Shown: one piece after another, positions 17,259 through 27,054 of the stretch
Numbering within the stretch: position 1 is the stretch's first letter
Layout of the letters: each line of letters begins with the position of its first letter
DNA from: Acidithiobacillus ferruginosus
GTDB lineage: Bacteria > Pseudomonadota > Gammaproteobacteria > Acidithiobacillales > Acidithiobacillaceae
Assembly (NCBI RefSeq): GCF_018854495.1
Contig: NZ_JABBDR010000207.1
Coordinates: 1 to 57,284 of the forward strand
Reading direction: 5' to 3'
Length of the DNA: 57,284 bases
The notes under the pieces: generated by a model
Databases searched by the model: none
What the model was told of the DNA's origin: nothing
What the model saw: the letters and a program-made list of their open reading frames with translations, nothing else
Position numbers and translations under genes: made by a program

Positions 17259-19400
17259 ATGAATAAGAACAGGTGGTTGTTGACCATGGCCGGCATTGGT
17301 TTGCTTTTGCCGGGTATGGCGCAGGCGCTGGGACTCGGTGAGCTGCGGGTGCTCTCCGCGCCGGGGGAGCCCTTTCGCGCGGAGATTCCTCTGCAGTCGT
17401 TGAACCCCAAAGGCGAAGCGAACCTCAGCGTCGGACTCGCGCCGGCCAGCGACTTCGCGATGATCGATCTTCCCAGATCGGGCGCACTGGATCACTGGCA
17501 TTTTACGGTGCGCAGCGGTGATAGGCCGGCGGTACTGATCAGCAGTCCCTTGCCGCTCGCCCAGCCGGAATTGCATTTCCTGGTGCGGCTCGACTGGTCC
17601 GGAGGACAGATGGTCCGGGAGTATACGGCGTCCGGTATCGGGAATAACGTGGTTCCCGCTGCCGCGCCACCGGCGTCCGTTCCGCAGTCCGTCGCCTCTC
17701 CGACAACGCCGCGGCCCGCCCGCCATACGGCTGCCGCGCCCCTCTATCACGGCTGGGCAAGAGTCAGTCGTTATGGCCCGGTGCCGGTCAACGGCTCTCT
17801 TTTCCAGGCCGCGCAGGCTATGGTCAACAGTAATGCGGTCACCATCGATCAGGTCATGGCGGCGCTGCTGAAGGCCAACCCGCAGGCCTTCAAGGGCGGT
17901 AATCCCGATTACCTCTATGCCGGAACCATGTTGACGGTGCCCAGTCTGGCCCAGGTGCAGTCTGCTTCACCCGCACAGGCCAGCGCCTGGCTGTCTGCCC
18001 GACAGGCGGCGAACAAACCGTCCATCGTTGCGGTGGCGACTGCGCCGACGGCCTCCGCTGCTGTAACGAGCGCCGCTCCTGTCAGCGCGCCGGCCGTTTC
18101 TGCGGCAACTGCGGTCAAACCCGCTGGGAATGCGACGCATCTGGTGCTTTCCAGCGCCCCTGCCGCAGCGGTGACCGCTCCCGTAGCCAGCGTGGCATCC
18201 CCGGCCAGCCCGCTGCAGATGCCGGATGCCATGCTCCGCAAGGACAATCAGAAGCTGACGGCGGAAGTGGTAGGCCTGGGGCAGCGCCTGAGCGCGGAGG
18301 AGCGCCTGCTGGCCAATCAGGGCGCGCAGCTTGCCGCTCTTTCCCGGGCGGAGGGCAACAACAATCTTCCGTTGATCCTGTCGCTGGGCGGAAATCTTTT
18401 GCTGCTGGCCCTGTTCATCTGGATGTGGCGTCGCCAAAAAGAGGCGGAACAACGTCAGCGAGAGATTTCCCAGCGGGTTTCCGCTTTGAGCACTGCGCCT
18501 AAAGCGCCCGCAGCGCCACCTCAACCCGGGGCGCCTGCCCCGGTGGCTGCCGCTACTGCACCAGCGCCCGCGCCAGCGCCCTCGGCTGTCGTCGCCGCCG
18601 CGGGGGGCGCGGCTGCCCAGGCCGGCGCCGCCGAGATCGATCCCGTCGAACAAGCCGATCTTTACCTGACCTATGGTAAGGCGGAACAGGCGGTCGCCGT
18701 GCTCAATGATGCCCTCGAAGAAAATCCGCGGCGTAAGGAGCTGTACGTCAAACTGCTCGACATTTATGCCAATCTGGATCGCCACGAGGAATATCTGGAT
18801 CTCGCCGAACGTATGCGGGGGCGTTTCGGACCGCACAATGCGGCGTGGCAGGAAGTGGCCGCACAAGGGGCGCGACTCTTTCCCGGTAACGCGCTCTTCG
18901 CCATCTCCGACGAAGGGGCGGTGGTCGCTCCCGCCCCGGTCATTGGGATAGACCAGCCTGCCCCGGCGCCGGCGCCTCTGGATGTGCTGGATTTCCACTT
19001 CGACCATGCCCCTGCGGAGTCTGCGGCAGGAAAAGCATCGAACGCTTTCCCGGCGGAGGAAAAGGCCCGGCTCCTGCAGGATATCGATGAGCAGTTCCGG
19101 TTGATGGAGGAAGCGGAGGCGGAAACGGGGGTCCCGGAATCTCGGGCAAAATCGGTACTGGAACTGGCGCCGGACGTCTCGGCATCTGCTCCGGCAGCTG
19201 CCGAGTCTCCCGCCGTCGGGGCGCCGTCTGGCGGCCTGGATGTTGCGGATTGGGACGCCATGGGTACCAAACTCGACCTGGCCAAAGCCTATGTGGAAAT
19301 GGGTGACGGTGAATCGGCACGCGATCTGCTCGAAGAACTGATTCGGGAAGACAGCGGCGCCCATCAGGAAGAAGCCCGGCAGTTGCTGAGAAGCCTTTAA
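17259..19400 (+). CDS. fimV: FimV/HubP-family polar landmark protein
   Basis: This inner-membrane protein has 713 residues: a signal-like start (WLLTMAGIGLLLPGMAQA), the FimV N-terminal block LGELRVLSAPGEPFRAEIPL, a LysM-type peptidoglycan domain at about residues 165-230, an Ala-rich linker, a transmembrane helix near residue 375 (LSLGGNLLLLALFIWMW), a second Ala/Pro-rich linker, a TPR-like block (EQADLYLTYGKAEQAVAVL) and the FimV C-terminal motif LAKAYVEMGDGESARDLLEE. The start at 17259 has GAGGAAG upstream and is preferred over 17244. Family members organise the cell pole for type IV pili. This one is shorter than the ~900-residue Pseudomonas protein. Confidence 0.92.
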   Translation: MNKNRWLLTMAGIGLLLPGMAQALGLGELRVLSAPGEPFRAEIPLQSLNPKGEANLSVGLAPASDFAMIDLPRSGALDHWHFTVRSGDRPAVLISSPLPLAQPELHFLVRLDWSGGQMVREYTASGIGNNVVPAAAPPASVPQSVASPTTPRPARHTAAAPLYHGWARVSRYGPVPVNGSLFQAAQAMVNSNAVTIDQVMAALLKANPQAFKGGNPDYLYAGTMLTVPSLAQVQSASPAQASAWLSARQAANKPSIVAVATAPTASAAVTSAAPVSAPAVSAATAVKPAGNATHLVLSSAPAAAVTAPVASVASPASPLQMPDAMLRKDNQKLTAEVVGLGQRLSAEERLLANQGAQLAALSRAEGNNNLPLILSLGGNLLLLALFIWMWRRQKEAEQRQREISQRVSALSTAPKAPAAPPQPGAPAPVAAATAPAPAPAPSAVVAAAGGAAAQAGAAEIDPVEQADLYLTYGKAEQAVAVLNDALEENPRRKELYVKLLDIYANLDRHEEYLDLAERMRGRFGPHNAAWQEVAAQGARLFPGNALFAISDEGAVVAPAPVIGIDQPAPAPAPLDVLDFHFDHAPAESAAGKASNAFPAEEKARLLQDIDEQFRLMEEAEAETGVPESRAKSVLELAPDVSASAPAAAESPAVGAPSGGLDVADWDAMGTKLDLAKAYVEMGDGESARDLLEELIREDSGAHQEEARQLLRSL

Positions 19401-19412
19401 CCAGGCCTGGCG

Positions 19413-20228
19413 GTGGAGCAGTTTGCAGAGCCGAGAGGCACCCGTTGGGCACTGGGGCTTGAATACGATGGCAACGGGTTCTGTGGCTGGCAACGCCAGT
19501 TGGATCAGGACAGTGTACAAGGTGTTGTTGAGGCTGCGTTGAGTCAGGTGGCCCAGTGCCCGATCTCTGTCGTCGTCGCCGGGCGAACCGATACGGGGGT
19601 GCATGCCCTGTGTCAGGTGGTGCATTTCGACAGCCCGGTGGTGCGGCGTCCCGAGGCCTGGGTACGTGGCGCCAATACCGCGTTACCCGCGGGGGTGGCG
19701 CTGCGTTGGGCCCGGGTCGTCCCGGATAGCTTCCACGCCCGTTTCTCCGCTACGGCCCGGCGTTATCGTTACGTGATCCTCAATCGTCGCGAGAAATCCG
19801 CCCTGTGGCGGAACCACACCGCCTGGATATACAGCCCTCTGGATGTGGAGGCCATGCAGGCAGCGGCGCAAACCCTGCTGGGTACTCATGATTTTTCCGC
19901 TTTTCGCGCCTCCGCCTGCCAGGCCAAAAGTCCTGTACGGAATTTGTGCCAGCTTCGGGTCGTCCGGCGGGGCGATCTGATTGCTGTCGATGCCGAGGCC
20001 AACGGTTTCCTGCATCACATGGTGCGTAATCTTGTGGGCGTGCTGATTGCCATCGGCAAGGCCGACCGGCCTGTGGATTGGGCGGCGGAGGTGCTGGCCA
20101 GTCGCGATCGCTGTCAGGCTGGCGTTACGGCCCCGCCGGGTGGCCTTTATTTCGTGGCGCCGCGTTATCCTGCGGAGTTCGGGCTGCCGGTGGATGCAGT
20201 GGACGCCGGTTTCCTGACGGGCGATTGA
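19413..20228 (+). CDS. truA: tRNA pseudouridine(38-40) synthase TruA
   Basis: This synthase has 271 residues and starts at GTG 19413. The catalytic Asp is in VVAGRTDTGVHALCQVVHFD near residue 55. GLEYDGNGFCGWQRQ at the N-terminus and HHMVRNLVGVLIAIG toward the end are TruA signatures. It modifies uridines in the anticodon arm of several tRNAs. It begins 12 bases after fimV, and the truA-trpF order is conserved in many gamma-proteobacteria. Confidence 0.96.
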   Translation: MEQFAEPRGTRWALGLEYDGNGFCGWQRQLDQDSVQGVVEAALSQVAQCPISVVVAGRTDTGVHALCQVVHFDSPVVRRPEAWVRGANTALPAGVALRWARVVPDSFHARFSATARRYRYVILNRREKSALWRNHTAWIYSPLDVEAMQAAAQTLLGTHDFSAFRASACQAKSPVRNLCQLRVVRRGDLIAVDAEANGFLHHMVRNLVGVLIAIGKADRPVDWAAEVLASRDRCQAGVTAPPGGLYFVAPRYPAEFGLPVDAVDAGFLTGD

Positions 20229-20288
20229 CGGGCGCCGCCGGTCGGCTGCGCTCATGCTTTCTGCTAGCCGCAGTGTTAGAATGTGCCG

Positions 20289-20900
20289 ATGGTGCGTATC
20301 AAGATATGTGGTATCACGAATGCGGAGGACGCCCGCGCGGCGGCCGCCGCCGGCGCGGATGCCGTCGGGCTGGTGTTCTACCGTGGCAGTCCGCGGGCTC
20401 TGGATGCGGTGCGTGCCCGGAAAATTCTTGCGGCACTGCCGCCGTTCGTCACGCGCGTCGGCCTTTTCGTCAACGCGGAAGCTGCCGAGGTGGCCTCTAC
20501 GCTGCAGCAATGCCCTCTGGATGTCCTGCAATTTCATGGTGATGAATCGCCATCCCTCTGCCGGGAATTCGGCCGTCCCTACATCAAGGTGTTGCGGGTG
20601 ACCGCAGCGCAAGACCTGCGGCCGGCGGTGGACGCCTATCACGACGCGCAGGGACTGCTGCTGGACTGCGCCGCGCCGGGCGTCTGGGGGGGCTCGGGCC
20701 GGAGTTTCGACTGGTGGCGACTGCCGGATGTGGGTAAGCCATTGATTCTGGCGGGTGGGCTGCATGCCGAAAACGTTGCCGAGGCCATCGCCATCGCCCG
20801 GCCTTATGCGGTAGATGTGAGCAGCGGGGTGGAACTGTCGCCCGGACGCAAAGATCATGACAAAATGGCACGGTTTGTCGCACGGGTGCGCGGTACTTGA
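20289..20900 (+). CDS. trpF: Phosphoribosylanthranilate isomerase TrpF
   Basis: This TIM-barrel enzyme of 203 residues catalyses the third step of tryptophan synthesis. [20 protein letters not shown] at the start supplies the catalytic Cys, and [19 protein letters not shown] supplies the catalytic Asp and phosphate-binding loop. [19 protein letters not shown] closes it. ATG 20289 is preferred over GTG 20283 since conservation begins there. trpB follows after 11 bases. Confidence 0.95.
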   Translation: MVRIKICGITNAEDARAAAAAGADAVGLVFYRGSPRALDAVRARKILAALPPFVTRVGLFVNAEAAEVASTLQQCPLDVLQFHGDESPSLCREFGRPYIKVLRVTAAQDLRPAVDAYHDAQGLLLDCAAPGVWGGSGRSFDWWRLPDVGKPLILAGGLHAENVAEAIAIARPYAVDVSSGVELSPGRKDHDKMARFVARVRGT

Positions 20901-20911
20901 AGGGAGAGAGA

Positions 20912-22111
20912 ATGGGAACTTATGCTTTGCCGGACGCATCCGGACACTATGGTCCTTACGGCGGGCGTTTCGTTGCAGAAACCCTGGTTCCGGCGTTGGA
21001 GGAACTGGAGCATGCGTACCAGGAGGCGCAGCGGGATCCGGAGTTTCGTGCCGAGCTGCACAGTGAACTGCGCCAGTTCGTCGGTCGTCCCAATCCACTC
21101 TATCATGCCGGACGCCTTTCCAGGGAGCTGGGTGGAGCGCAAATCTACCTCAAGCGGGAGGACCTCAACCACACCGGCGCGCACAAAATCAACAATGCCG
21201 TCGGTCAGGCGCTGCTCGCCCGGCGTATGGGCAAAAAACGGGTAATCGCCGAGACGGGCGCGGGGCAGCATGGCGTCGCCACGGCGACGGTCGCGACCCG
21301 CTATGGCATGGAATGCCTGGTGTATATGGGCGAGGAGGATATCCAGCGCCAGTCCAGTAATGTGTTTCGCATGCGTTTGCTGGGTGCGCAGGTGACGGCG
21401 GTCAGCAGCGGTACCCGCACCCTGAAGGATGCGCTCAACGAAGCTCTGCGGGACTGGGTAACCAATGTCGAAAGCACTTTTTATGTGATCGGAACGGTGG
21501 CGGGACCGCATCCCTATCCGGTCATGGTGCGGGACTTCCACCGGGTCATTGGCGACGAGGCGCGGGCGCAATGCCTCGAACTGACGGGACGGCTCCCCGA
21601 TTGTCTGATCGCCTGCGTGGGGGGGGGCAGTAATGCCATTGGCCTGTTTTATCCCTTTATCGAAGACCGGGCGGTGCGGATGATCGGTGTCGAAGCGGGT
21701 GGTCTGGGCCTTGGCACCGGACAACACGCCGCCCCCCTGACCACCGGACGTCCGGGGGTGTTGCATGGTAACCGGACCTACCTGATGGAAGACGAAGACG
21801 GTCAGATTCTGCCGACCCACTCCATCTCGGCGGGGCTGGATTATCCGGGGGTGGGACCGGAGCATGCCTATCTGAAGGATACCGGCCGGGCAGAGTATGT
21901 GGCGGCTACCGATGAAGAAGCGCTGGCCGCCTTCCATCGCCTGTGCCGCACCGAGGGCATCATTCCGGCGCTGGAAAGCGCACATGCGCTGGCCCACGCC
22001 TTCCGCCTGGCGCCGACCATGCGCTCTGATCAGACCATTATCGTCAACCTGTCCGGGCGAGGCGATAAGGATATCCATACCGTCGCCGCCCTGGAGGGTA
22101 TCCATTTATGA
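20912..22111 (+). CDS. trpB: Tryptophan synthase beta chain TrpB
   Basis: This PLP enzyme has 399 residues. The lysine that binds PLP is in [17 protein letters not shown] near residue 87, and the phosphate loop is [10 protein letters not shown] near residue 232. [16 protein letters not shown] is the usual start. It condenses indole from the alpha chain with serine. ATG 20912 follows GGGAGAG. Its stop overlaps trpA by ATGA. Confidence 0.97.
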   Translation: MGTYALPDASGHYGPYGGRFVAETLVPALEELEHAYQEAQRDPEFRAELHSELRQFVGRPNPLYHAGRLSRELGGAQIYLKREDLNHTGAHKINNAVGQALLARRMGKKRVIAETGAGQHGVATATVATRYGMECLVYMGEEDIQRQSSNVFRMRLLGAQVTAVSSGTRTLKDALNEALRDWVTNVESTFYVIGTVAGPHPYPVMVRDFHRVIGDEARAQCLELTGRLPDCLIACVGGGSNAIGLFYPFIEDRAVRMIGVEAGGLGLGTGQHAAPLTTGRPGVLHGNRTYLMEDEDGQILPTHSISAGLDYPGVGPEHAYLKDTGRAEYVAATDEEALAAFHRLCRTEGIIPALESAHALAHAFRLAPTMRSDQTIIVNLSGRGDKDIHTVAALEGIHL

Positions 22112-22926
22112 GTCGTCTCGCCGGGCTGTTTGCCCAACTCCGGGATGCGGGTCGTGCCGCCCTCATTCCTTTCATGACGGCGGGTGACCCATCCCTGACC
22201 GCGACTGTGCCCCTGATGCACGCGCTGGTCGCCGCGGGGGCCGATGCCATCGAACTGGGGATGCCATTTTCCGACCCCATGGCCGATGGCCCCAGCATCC
22301 AGCGCGCCAGTGAGCGGGCGCTGGCGCGGGGGGTGAAGCTGCGCATGGTCCTGGAGTGGGTGCGCGAATTCCGCACGACCAACAGCCACACGCCCGTCAT
22401 TCTCATGGGTTATCTGAATCCGGTAGAAGCCATGGGTATAACCTCGTTCGCCGAGGCTGCAGCGACGGCGGGGGTGGACGGTGTCATTCTGGTGGATCTG
22501 ACCCCGGAGGAGGGGCGCGGCGAAGCCGTCGTTCTTCGCCAGCAGGGTATCGATCCCATTTTCCTGCTGGCGCCGACCAGTGGGCCGGAACGCGTGGCGA
22601 CCGTCCGCAGTATGGGCAGTGGTTTTGTATATTATGTATCGCTGCGCGGTATTACCGGCGCAGCCCAGGCGGACTGGGCGGAGGTTCTGGAGCGGGTACA
22701 GCACCTGCACCGGCAACTGGGCCTGCCCGTGGCCATCGGTTTTGGCATTCGCGATGCGGCGACGGTAGCGCGGGTGGCGACCGGGGCCGACGCGGTGGTC
22801 GTCGGCAGTGCACTGGTCGATCAACTGGCGGCATGTGCGACGGATCAGGACGCCATTGCGGCGGCCACCCGCTTTATCGAGCCGCTGGTCCAGGCCGTGC
22901 GGAGTACGGAAAGGAGAGGCGCATGA
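22108..22926 (+). CDS. trpA: Tryptophan synthase alpha chain TrpA
   Basis: This alpha chain has 272 residues. The catalytic Glu is in [17 protein letters not shown] near residue 50 and the catalytic Asp in [13 protein letters not shown] near residue 130. [13 protein letters not shown] and the phosphate-binding [10 protein letters not shown] and AVVVGSALV segments are intact. It cleaves indole-3-glycerol phosphate and channels indole to TrpB. It overlaps trpB upstream and accD downstream, in both cases by four bases. Confidence 0.97.
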   Translation: MSRLAGLFAQLRDAGRAALIPFMTAGDPSLTATVPLMHALVAAGADAIELGMPFSDPMADGPSIQRASERALARGVKLRMVLEWVREFRTTNSHTPVILMGYLNPVEAMGITSFAEAAATAGVDGVILVDLTPEEGRGEAVVLRQQGIDPIFLLAPTSGPERVATVRSMGSGFVYYVSLRGITGAAQADWAEVLERVQHLHRQLGLPVAIGFGIRDAATVARVATGADAVVVGSALVDQLAACATDQDAIAAATRFIEPLVQAVRSTERRGA

Positions 22927-23807
22927 GCTGGTTCGATCGGGTACTGCCACCCAAAATCAAAAAAACATCGGCAGAGGCCTCCGTTGTGAGTGAGAACAAG
23001 CGCACCGTACCTGAAGGTCTGTGGTCCAAGTGCCCCACCTGTCAGGTGGTGCTCTACCGTACGGAGCTGGAGGAAAATCTTTACGTTTGCCCCCACTGCG
23101 GACATCATCAGCGGATCAGCGCCCGGCAGCGTCTGGATTTCTTCCTCGATGCAGAACCCCGGCTGGAGATTGCAAAGGAATACGTTCCGGTGGATCCCCT
23201 GCGCTTCAAGGATCAGAAGCGCTATAAGGACCGCCTGCAGGAAGCCCAGGCCAAGTCCGGAGAGAAAGACGCCATGGTGGTGATGCGCGGCCTTCTGGAA
23301 GGGCGCCCGGTGGTGGTTGCCGCTTTTGCCTTCGAGTTCATGGGCGGGAGCATGGGATCGGTGGTGGGGGCCCGTTTTGCCCGTGCGGCGGAAACGGCGC
23401 TGACCGAACGTTGTCCACTGGTCTGCTTTAGTGCCAGTGGCGGGGCACGGATGCAGGAAGGACTATATTCCCTGATGCAGATGGCCAAGACTTCGGCCGC
23501 CGTGGAGCGGTTGGCCAAGGCGGGGGTGCCTTTCATCTCGGTGCTCACCGATCCGACCATGGGCGGTGTCTCCGCCAGTCTGGCCACCCTGGGAGATATT
23601 CTGATTGCGGAGCCCAAGGCCCTGATCGGATTTGCCGGCCCGCGAGTGATCGAGCAGACCATCCGTGAAAAGCTGCCGGAGGGTTTTCAGCGCGCGGAAT
23701 ATTTGCTGGAGCACGGCGCCATCGATCAGATTGTCGATCGCCGCCAGATGCGCGCGGTGGTGAGCGAGATGCTGGGGATGCTGACCCATGCCCCGAGTCC
23801 GCATTAA
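22923..23807 (+). CDS. accD: Acetyl-CoA carboxylase carboxyltransferase subunit beta
   Basis: This subunit has 294 residues. A four-Cys zinc ribbon (CPTC and CPHC) lies at about residues 38-60, followed by the carboxyltransferase core with [39 protein letters not shown] and [17 protein letters not shown]. It transfers carboxyl from biotin to acetyl-CoA to make malonyl-CoA. The ATG at 22923 overlaps the trpA stop; longer frames starting inside trpA are not real. Co-transcription with trp genes and folC is implied by spacing. Confidence 0.97.
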   Translation: MSWFDRVLPPKIKKTSAEASVVSENKRTVPEGLWSKCPTCQVVLYRTELEENLYVCPHCGHHQRISARQRLDFFLDAEPRLEIAKEYVPVDPLRFKDQKRYKDRLQEAQAKSGEKDAMVVMRGLLEGRPVVVAAFAFEFMGGSMGSVVGARFARAAETALTERCPLVCFSASGGARMQEGLYSLMQMAKTSAAVERLAKAGVPFISVLTDPTMGGVSASLATLGDILIAEPKALIGFAGPRVIEQTIREKLPEGFQRAEYLLEHGAIDQIVDRRQMRAVVSEMLGMLTHAPSPH

Positions 23808-23835
23808 GCGCGGCGCACGGGAGCGGGTGTAGCCG

Positions 23836-25125
23836 GTGGCACTGCTGGCGGATTCTCTCAGCGACCGGGTCGCTGAACTGGCCGGGCCACCCGAGCAAAT
23901 CGTCATGGGTCTGGAGCGAATGCGGGCCGTTCTGGCGGCGCTGAAGATGCCCGCGCGTTTGCCCATGCCGGTGATGCTGGTGGGCGGTACCAATGGCAAG
24001 GGCTCCACGGTGGTTTATTTGGAGGCCTTCTATCGCCAGGCGGGCTATCGGGTTGGCGCTTATACCAGCCCGCACCTCTGGCAGTTCACCGAACGCCTGC
24101 GGCTGGATGGCCGATCTGCACCCGAGTCCCTCTGGCATCAGCAACTCACCGAAATCGCCGCCACAGTCCGACAAATCCCGCTCACCTATTTCGAGATCGC
24201 GACCCTCGCTGCGGTACGGATGATGCTTGCCACCAGGGTCGACGTGGCGATTCTGGAGGTCGGCCTGGGGGGACGTCTGGATGCGGTCAATGCCTTTACC
24301 CCGGATTGCAGTATCGTCACCACCGTGGATCTGGACCATCAGGACTGGCTGGGATCCGATCGCGCGGCCATCGGCCATGAAAAGGCGGGTATATTCCGTC
24401 GTGGAGTGCCCGCCCTCTATGGGGATTCGGAAGACCCCTGCGCTTCGGTGCTGGAGGCGGCAGTACGCGCCGACGTACCCCTGCAGCGGTTGGGGCGGGA
24501 CTTTCATATTGATCCCCTGCGCGGGAAATGGTCAGGATTCGGGCACGGGAAAGAGGTGCCCCCGCCTTTGTGGGAGGGGACCGTACAATGGGCCAATCTG
24601 GCGCTGGCGCTGGCGGCCGTATCGTTGCTGCAGGAGAAATTACCAGTGTCCGATGCGGCGATTTCCGCATGGAGGCGACTGCCGCAATTGCCGGGCCGCT
24701 GTCAATGGCTTCAGCCCTGGGGTAAGGATGGCCCCGATCTGCTGGTGGATGTCGCCCACAACCCGCAGGCAGCGCGGCAACTGGCGGCATTGCTGGCGGC
24801 GCGAAAGGGCTCCGGGCGATGTCACGCCGTCGTCGGCATGCTCGCCGACAAGGATATCGCCGGGACACTCGCGCCACTGCTGCAGTGGGTGGATGCCTGG
24901 CATGTACTGGAGATCACCGATACCCCGCGTGCGGCGACGATGCTGCAGCTCCGCGATACCCTCCGGGGGCTGGGGGCAACGGCGGTATCGGCGGATGCCA
25001 GCATGGAGCAGGCCCTGGAGCGGTCAAGAACGACCCTGGCGACCGGAGATATTCTGCTTTGCTTCGGCTCCTTTCATCTCGTCAAACAGTTACCGATGGC
25101 GTGGCTGTTGAGTGACCCGTCATGA
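23836..25125 (+). CDS. folC: Bifunctional dihydrofolate/folylpolyglutamate synthase FolC
   Basis: This protein has 429 residues and starts at GTG 23836. The ATP-binding loop is VGGTNGKGSTVVYLE near residue 52, YTSPHLWQFTERLRLDG follows, and VGLGGRLDAVNAF and DVAHNPQAARQLAALL are FolC signatures. It adds L-glutamate to dihydropteroate and folates. The stop overlaps cvpA by ATGA. In many gamma-proteobacteria a SPOR-domain gene (dedD) sits between folC and cvpA; here it is absent. Confidence 0.95.
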   Translation: MALLADSLSDRVAELAGPPEQIVMGLERMRAVLAALKMPARLPMPVMLVGGTNGKGSTVVYLEAFYRQAGYRVGAYTSPHLWQFTERLRLDGRSAPESLWHQQLTEIAATVRQIPLTYFEIATLAAVRMMLATRVDVAILEVGLGGRLDAVNAFTPDCSIVTTVDLDHQDWLGSDRAAIGHEKAGIFRRGVPALYGDSEDPCASVLEAAVRADVPLQRLGRDFHIDPLRGKWSGFGHGKEVPPPLWEGTVQWANLALALAAVSLLQEKLPVSDAAISAWRRLPQLPGRCQWLQPWGKDGPDLLVDVAHNPQAARQLAALLAARKGSGRCHAVVGMLADKDIAGTLAPLLQWVDAWHVLEITDTPRAATMLQLRDTLRGLGATAVSADASMEQALERSRTTLATGDILLCFGSFHLVKQLPMAWLLSDPS

Positions 25126-25619
25126 CCTTGTGGGTAGATGCCGCCACGCTGGGGCTGGTGGTGCTGTCCGCACTCTGGGGCCTTTTCCGCGGAATGGTGC
25201 GCGAGTTTTTTTCCCTGGCGGCATGGGTCGGTGGGTTTTATGTGGCCTGGAACTGGGGCGGCAGTTGGCTGGCGCCCCGGCTGCCCGCGCAGATTCCCGT
25301 GGACTGGCGAGTGCCGTTAGCCTCTCTTTTCCTTTTTTTGGCCTGCCTGATCGTCGGGACCCTATGCGCTTTTGTCGTTCGTAAGCTATTATACGGCATT
25401 GGTTTCGGGGCGACGGACCGGTTTTTGGGGGCTTTCTTCGGTTTTTTGCGGGGACTGGTGCTGATTGCCATTGTAGTCACTCTGGTGCAGTCTTCGGACC
25501 TGTCCCGATCCCCCTGGTGGGAGAGTTCCTGGCTGGCACAGGAGCCGGTGAGCCGCTGGTCGCAATCGTTGACGGCACCTGCCGTCTCCTATTTGGAGTC
25601 GCAAAAATTTGCAAAATGA
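25122..25619 (+). CDS. cvpA: CvpA family membrane protein
   Basis: This protein of 165 residues has about four hydrophobic helices: TLGLVVLSALWGLFRGMV, the stretch around 25310-25370, and FFGFLRGLVLIAIVVTLV. The Trp-Gly-x3-Gly start and FxRG motifs fit CvpA, named for colicin V production and found next to purF. The biochemical role is poorly defined; envelope homeostasis is suggested in other bacteria. It overlaps folC by four bases and precedes purF by seven. Confidence 0.92.
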   Translation: MTLWVDAATLGLVVLSALWGLFRGMVREFFSLAAWVGGFYVAWNWGGSWLAPRLPAQIPVDWRVPLASLFLFLACLIVGTLCAFVVRKLLYGIGFGATDRFLGAFFGFLRGLVLIAIVVTLVQSSDLSRSPWWESSWLAQEPVSRWSQSLTAPAVSYLESQKFAK

Positions 25620-25626
25620 CAATGTG

Positions 25627-27054
25627 ATGCAGCATGCCGTGGATGACGATCATTTCCATGATGAATGCGGGGTCGTCGGGGTCTTTGGCCATCCCGAAGC
25701 CGCCAACCTGACGTATCTCGGCCTCTATGCCCTGCAACACCGGGGACAGGAGTCGGCGGGTATCGTTTCGGGCGACGGGGGTAAGCTCTTTGTGCAGCGC
25801 GGTATGGGGCGGGTGGCAGATGTCTTTGGACTGGAACAGATCAGCAAGCTGCCCGGCGAACAGGCGATCGGCCATGTGCGGTATTCGACGGCAGGTGGCT
25901 CGGAATTGCGCAACACCCAGCCGATATTTATCAATTACCGACATGGTGCCTTTGCCGTCGGCCATAACGGCAATCTGGTCAACGCGGTGGAACTCCGCGC
26001 CCGGCTGGAGCGGGAAGGGGCCATATTTCATACCGATATGGATACCGAGGTCATCGTCCACCTGCTCGCCCGTGTCCCGGGCGAAGATGCGGGTGCCCGC
26101 CTGGCGGCGGCCTTGCAGCAGGTTTCCGGTGCCTATTCCCTGGTCTGCCTGACCGAGAGCCGGTTGATCGGGGTACGCGACCCCATGGGTTTTCGGCCGC
26201 TGGTGCTGGGGCGTCTGATCGACTCCGGTGGCTTTGTGCTGGCCTCCGAGACCTGCGCCCTCGACCTCATGGGGGCGGAGTTTGTCCGTGATGTCGAGCC
26301 AGGCGAACTGATCGTCATTTCCAAAGGCGGCATCGAGAGCCGCAAGCCGTTCGCGTCCGTTGGCCGGCGTATGTGCGTCTTTGAATATATCTATTTCGCC
26401 CGCCCGGATAGTGTGCTGGATGGCATTCATGTATATTCGGCGCGCAAGCGTATCGGCCAGGCGCTGGCGCGCCTGCATCCGCGGGACGCAGACATGGTGG
26501 TGCCGGTCCCCGATTCCGGCGTTGCGGCGGCTATGGGTTATGCCGAGGCCTCCGGTCTGCCCTTCGAGTTGGGTTTGATCCGCAATCACTATGTGGGCCG
26601 CACCTTCATTCAACCGGCACAGCGCGGTCGTGATTTCGGGGTTAAGGTCAAGCTCAATGCCCAGCCCAACATACTGCGTGGCAAGCGGGTGGTTCTGGTG
26701 GATGATTCCATCGTCCGGGGCACCACCAGCGCTAAAATCGTCAGTCTGGTGCGGGCCGCCGGCGCGCGCGAGGTGCATTTCGTGGTCAGCGCGCCGCCCA
26801 CGATCGGCCCCTGCTATTACGGCATCGATACTCCGGATCGCTCCCAGCTCATCGCGGCCCAGCACAGCATCGAAGAGGTGCGTAAAATCATCGGCGCCGA
26901 CAGCCTGGGCTACATTACCCTGGACGCTTTGTATGAGGCGGTGGGTGGGCGTGGGCAGGGTTTCTGCGATGCCTGCTTCAGTGATGATTATCCGTTACCG
27001 ACGCCGGAAGGACACGGCTCGCGCCAACTGCACCTGATCAAGGAGCTGCGATGA
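25627..27054 (+). CDS. purF: Amidophosphoribosyltransferase PurF, propeptide and iron-sulfur type
   Basis: This enzyme of 475 residues catalyses the first step of purine synthesis. The nucleophilic Cys is residue 14 (HDECGVVGVFGHPEA), so a 13-residue propeptide must be removed. The PRPP loop is VVLVDDSIVRGTTSAKIV. Cys250 (RRMCVFEYIYFARPDS), Cys396 (GPCYYGID), Cys447 and Cys450 (GFCDACFSDDYP) sit where the Bacillus-type enzyme holds its 4Fe-4S cluster, unlike the E. coli type. ATG 25627 is chosen; GTG 25624 and TTG 25609 are alternatives. It overlaps metZ by four bases. Confidence 0.95.
   Translation: MQHAVDDDHFHDECGVVGVFGHPEAANLTYLGLYALQHRGQESAGIVSGDGGKLFVQRGMGRVADVFGLEQISKLPGEQAIGHVRYSTAGGSELRNTQPIFINYRHGAFAVGHNGNLVNAVELRARLEREGAIFHTDMDTEVIVHLLARVPGEDAGARLAAALQQVSGAYSLVCLTESRLIGVRDPMGFRPLVLGRLIDSGGFVLASETCALDLMGAEFVRDVEPGELIVISKGGIESRKPFASVGRRMCVFEYIYFARPDSVLDGIHVYSARKRIGQALARLHPRDADMVVPVPDSGVAAAMGYAEASGLPFELGLIRNHYVGRTFIQPAQRGRDFGVKVKLNAQPNILRGKRVVLVDDSIVRGTTSAKIVSLVRAAGAREVHFVVSAPPTIGPCYYGIDTPDRSQLIAAQHSIEEVRKIIGADSLGYITLDALYEAVGGRGQGFCDACFSDDYPLPTPEGHGSRQLHLIKELR

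Noticed and set aside
19683..21098. 471-codon minus-strand open frame
   Set aside because: Spans truA, trpF and the start of trpB in antisense; Arg/Pro/His-rich like other shadow frames.
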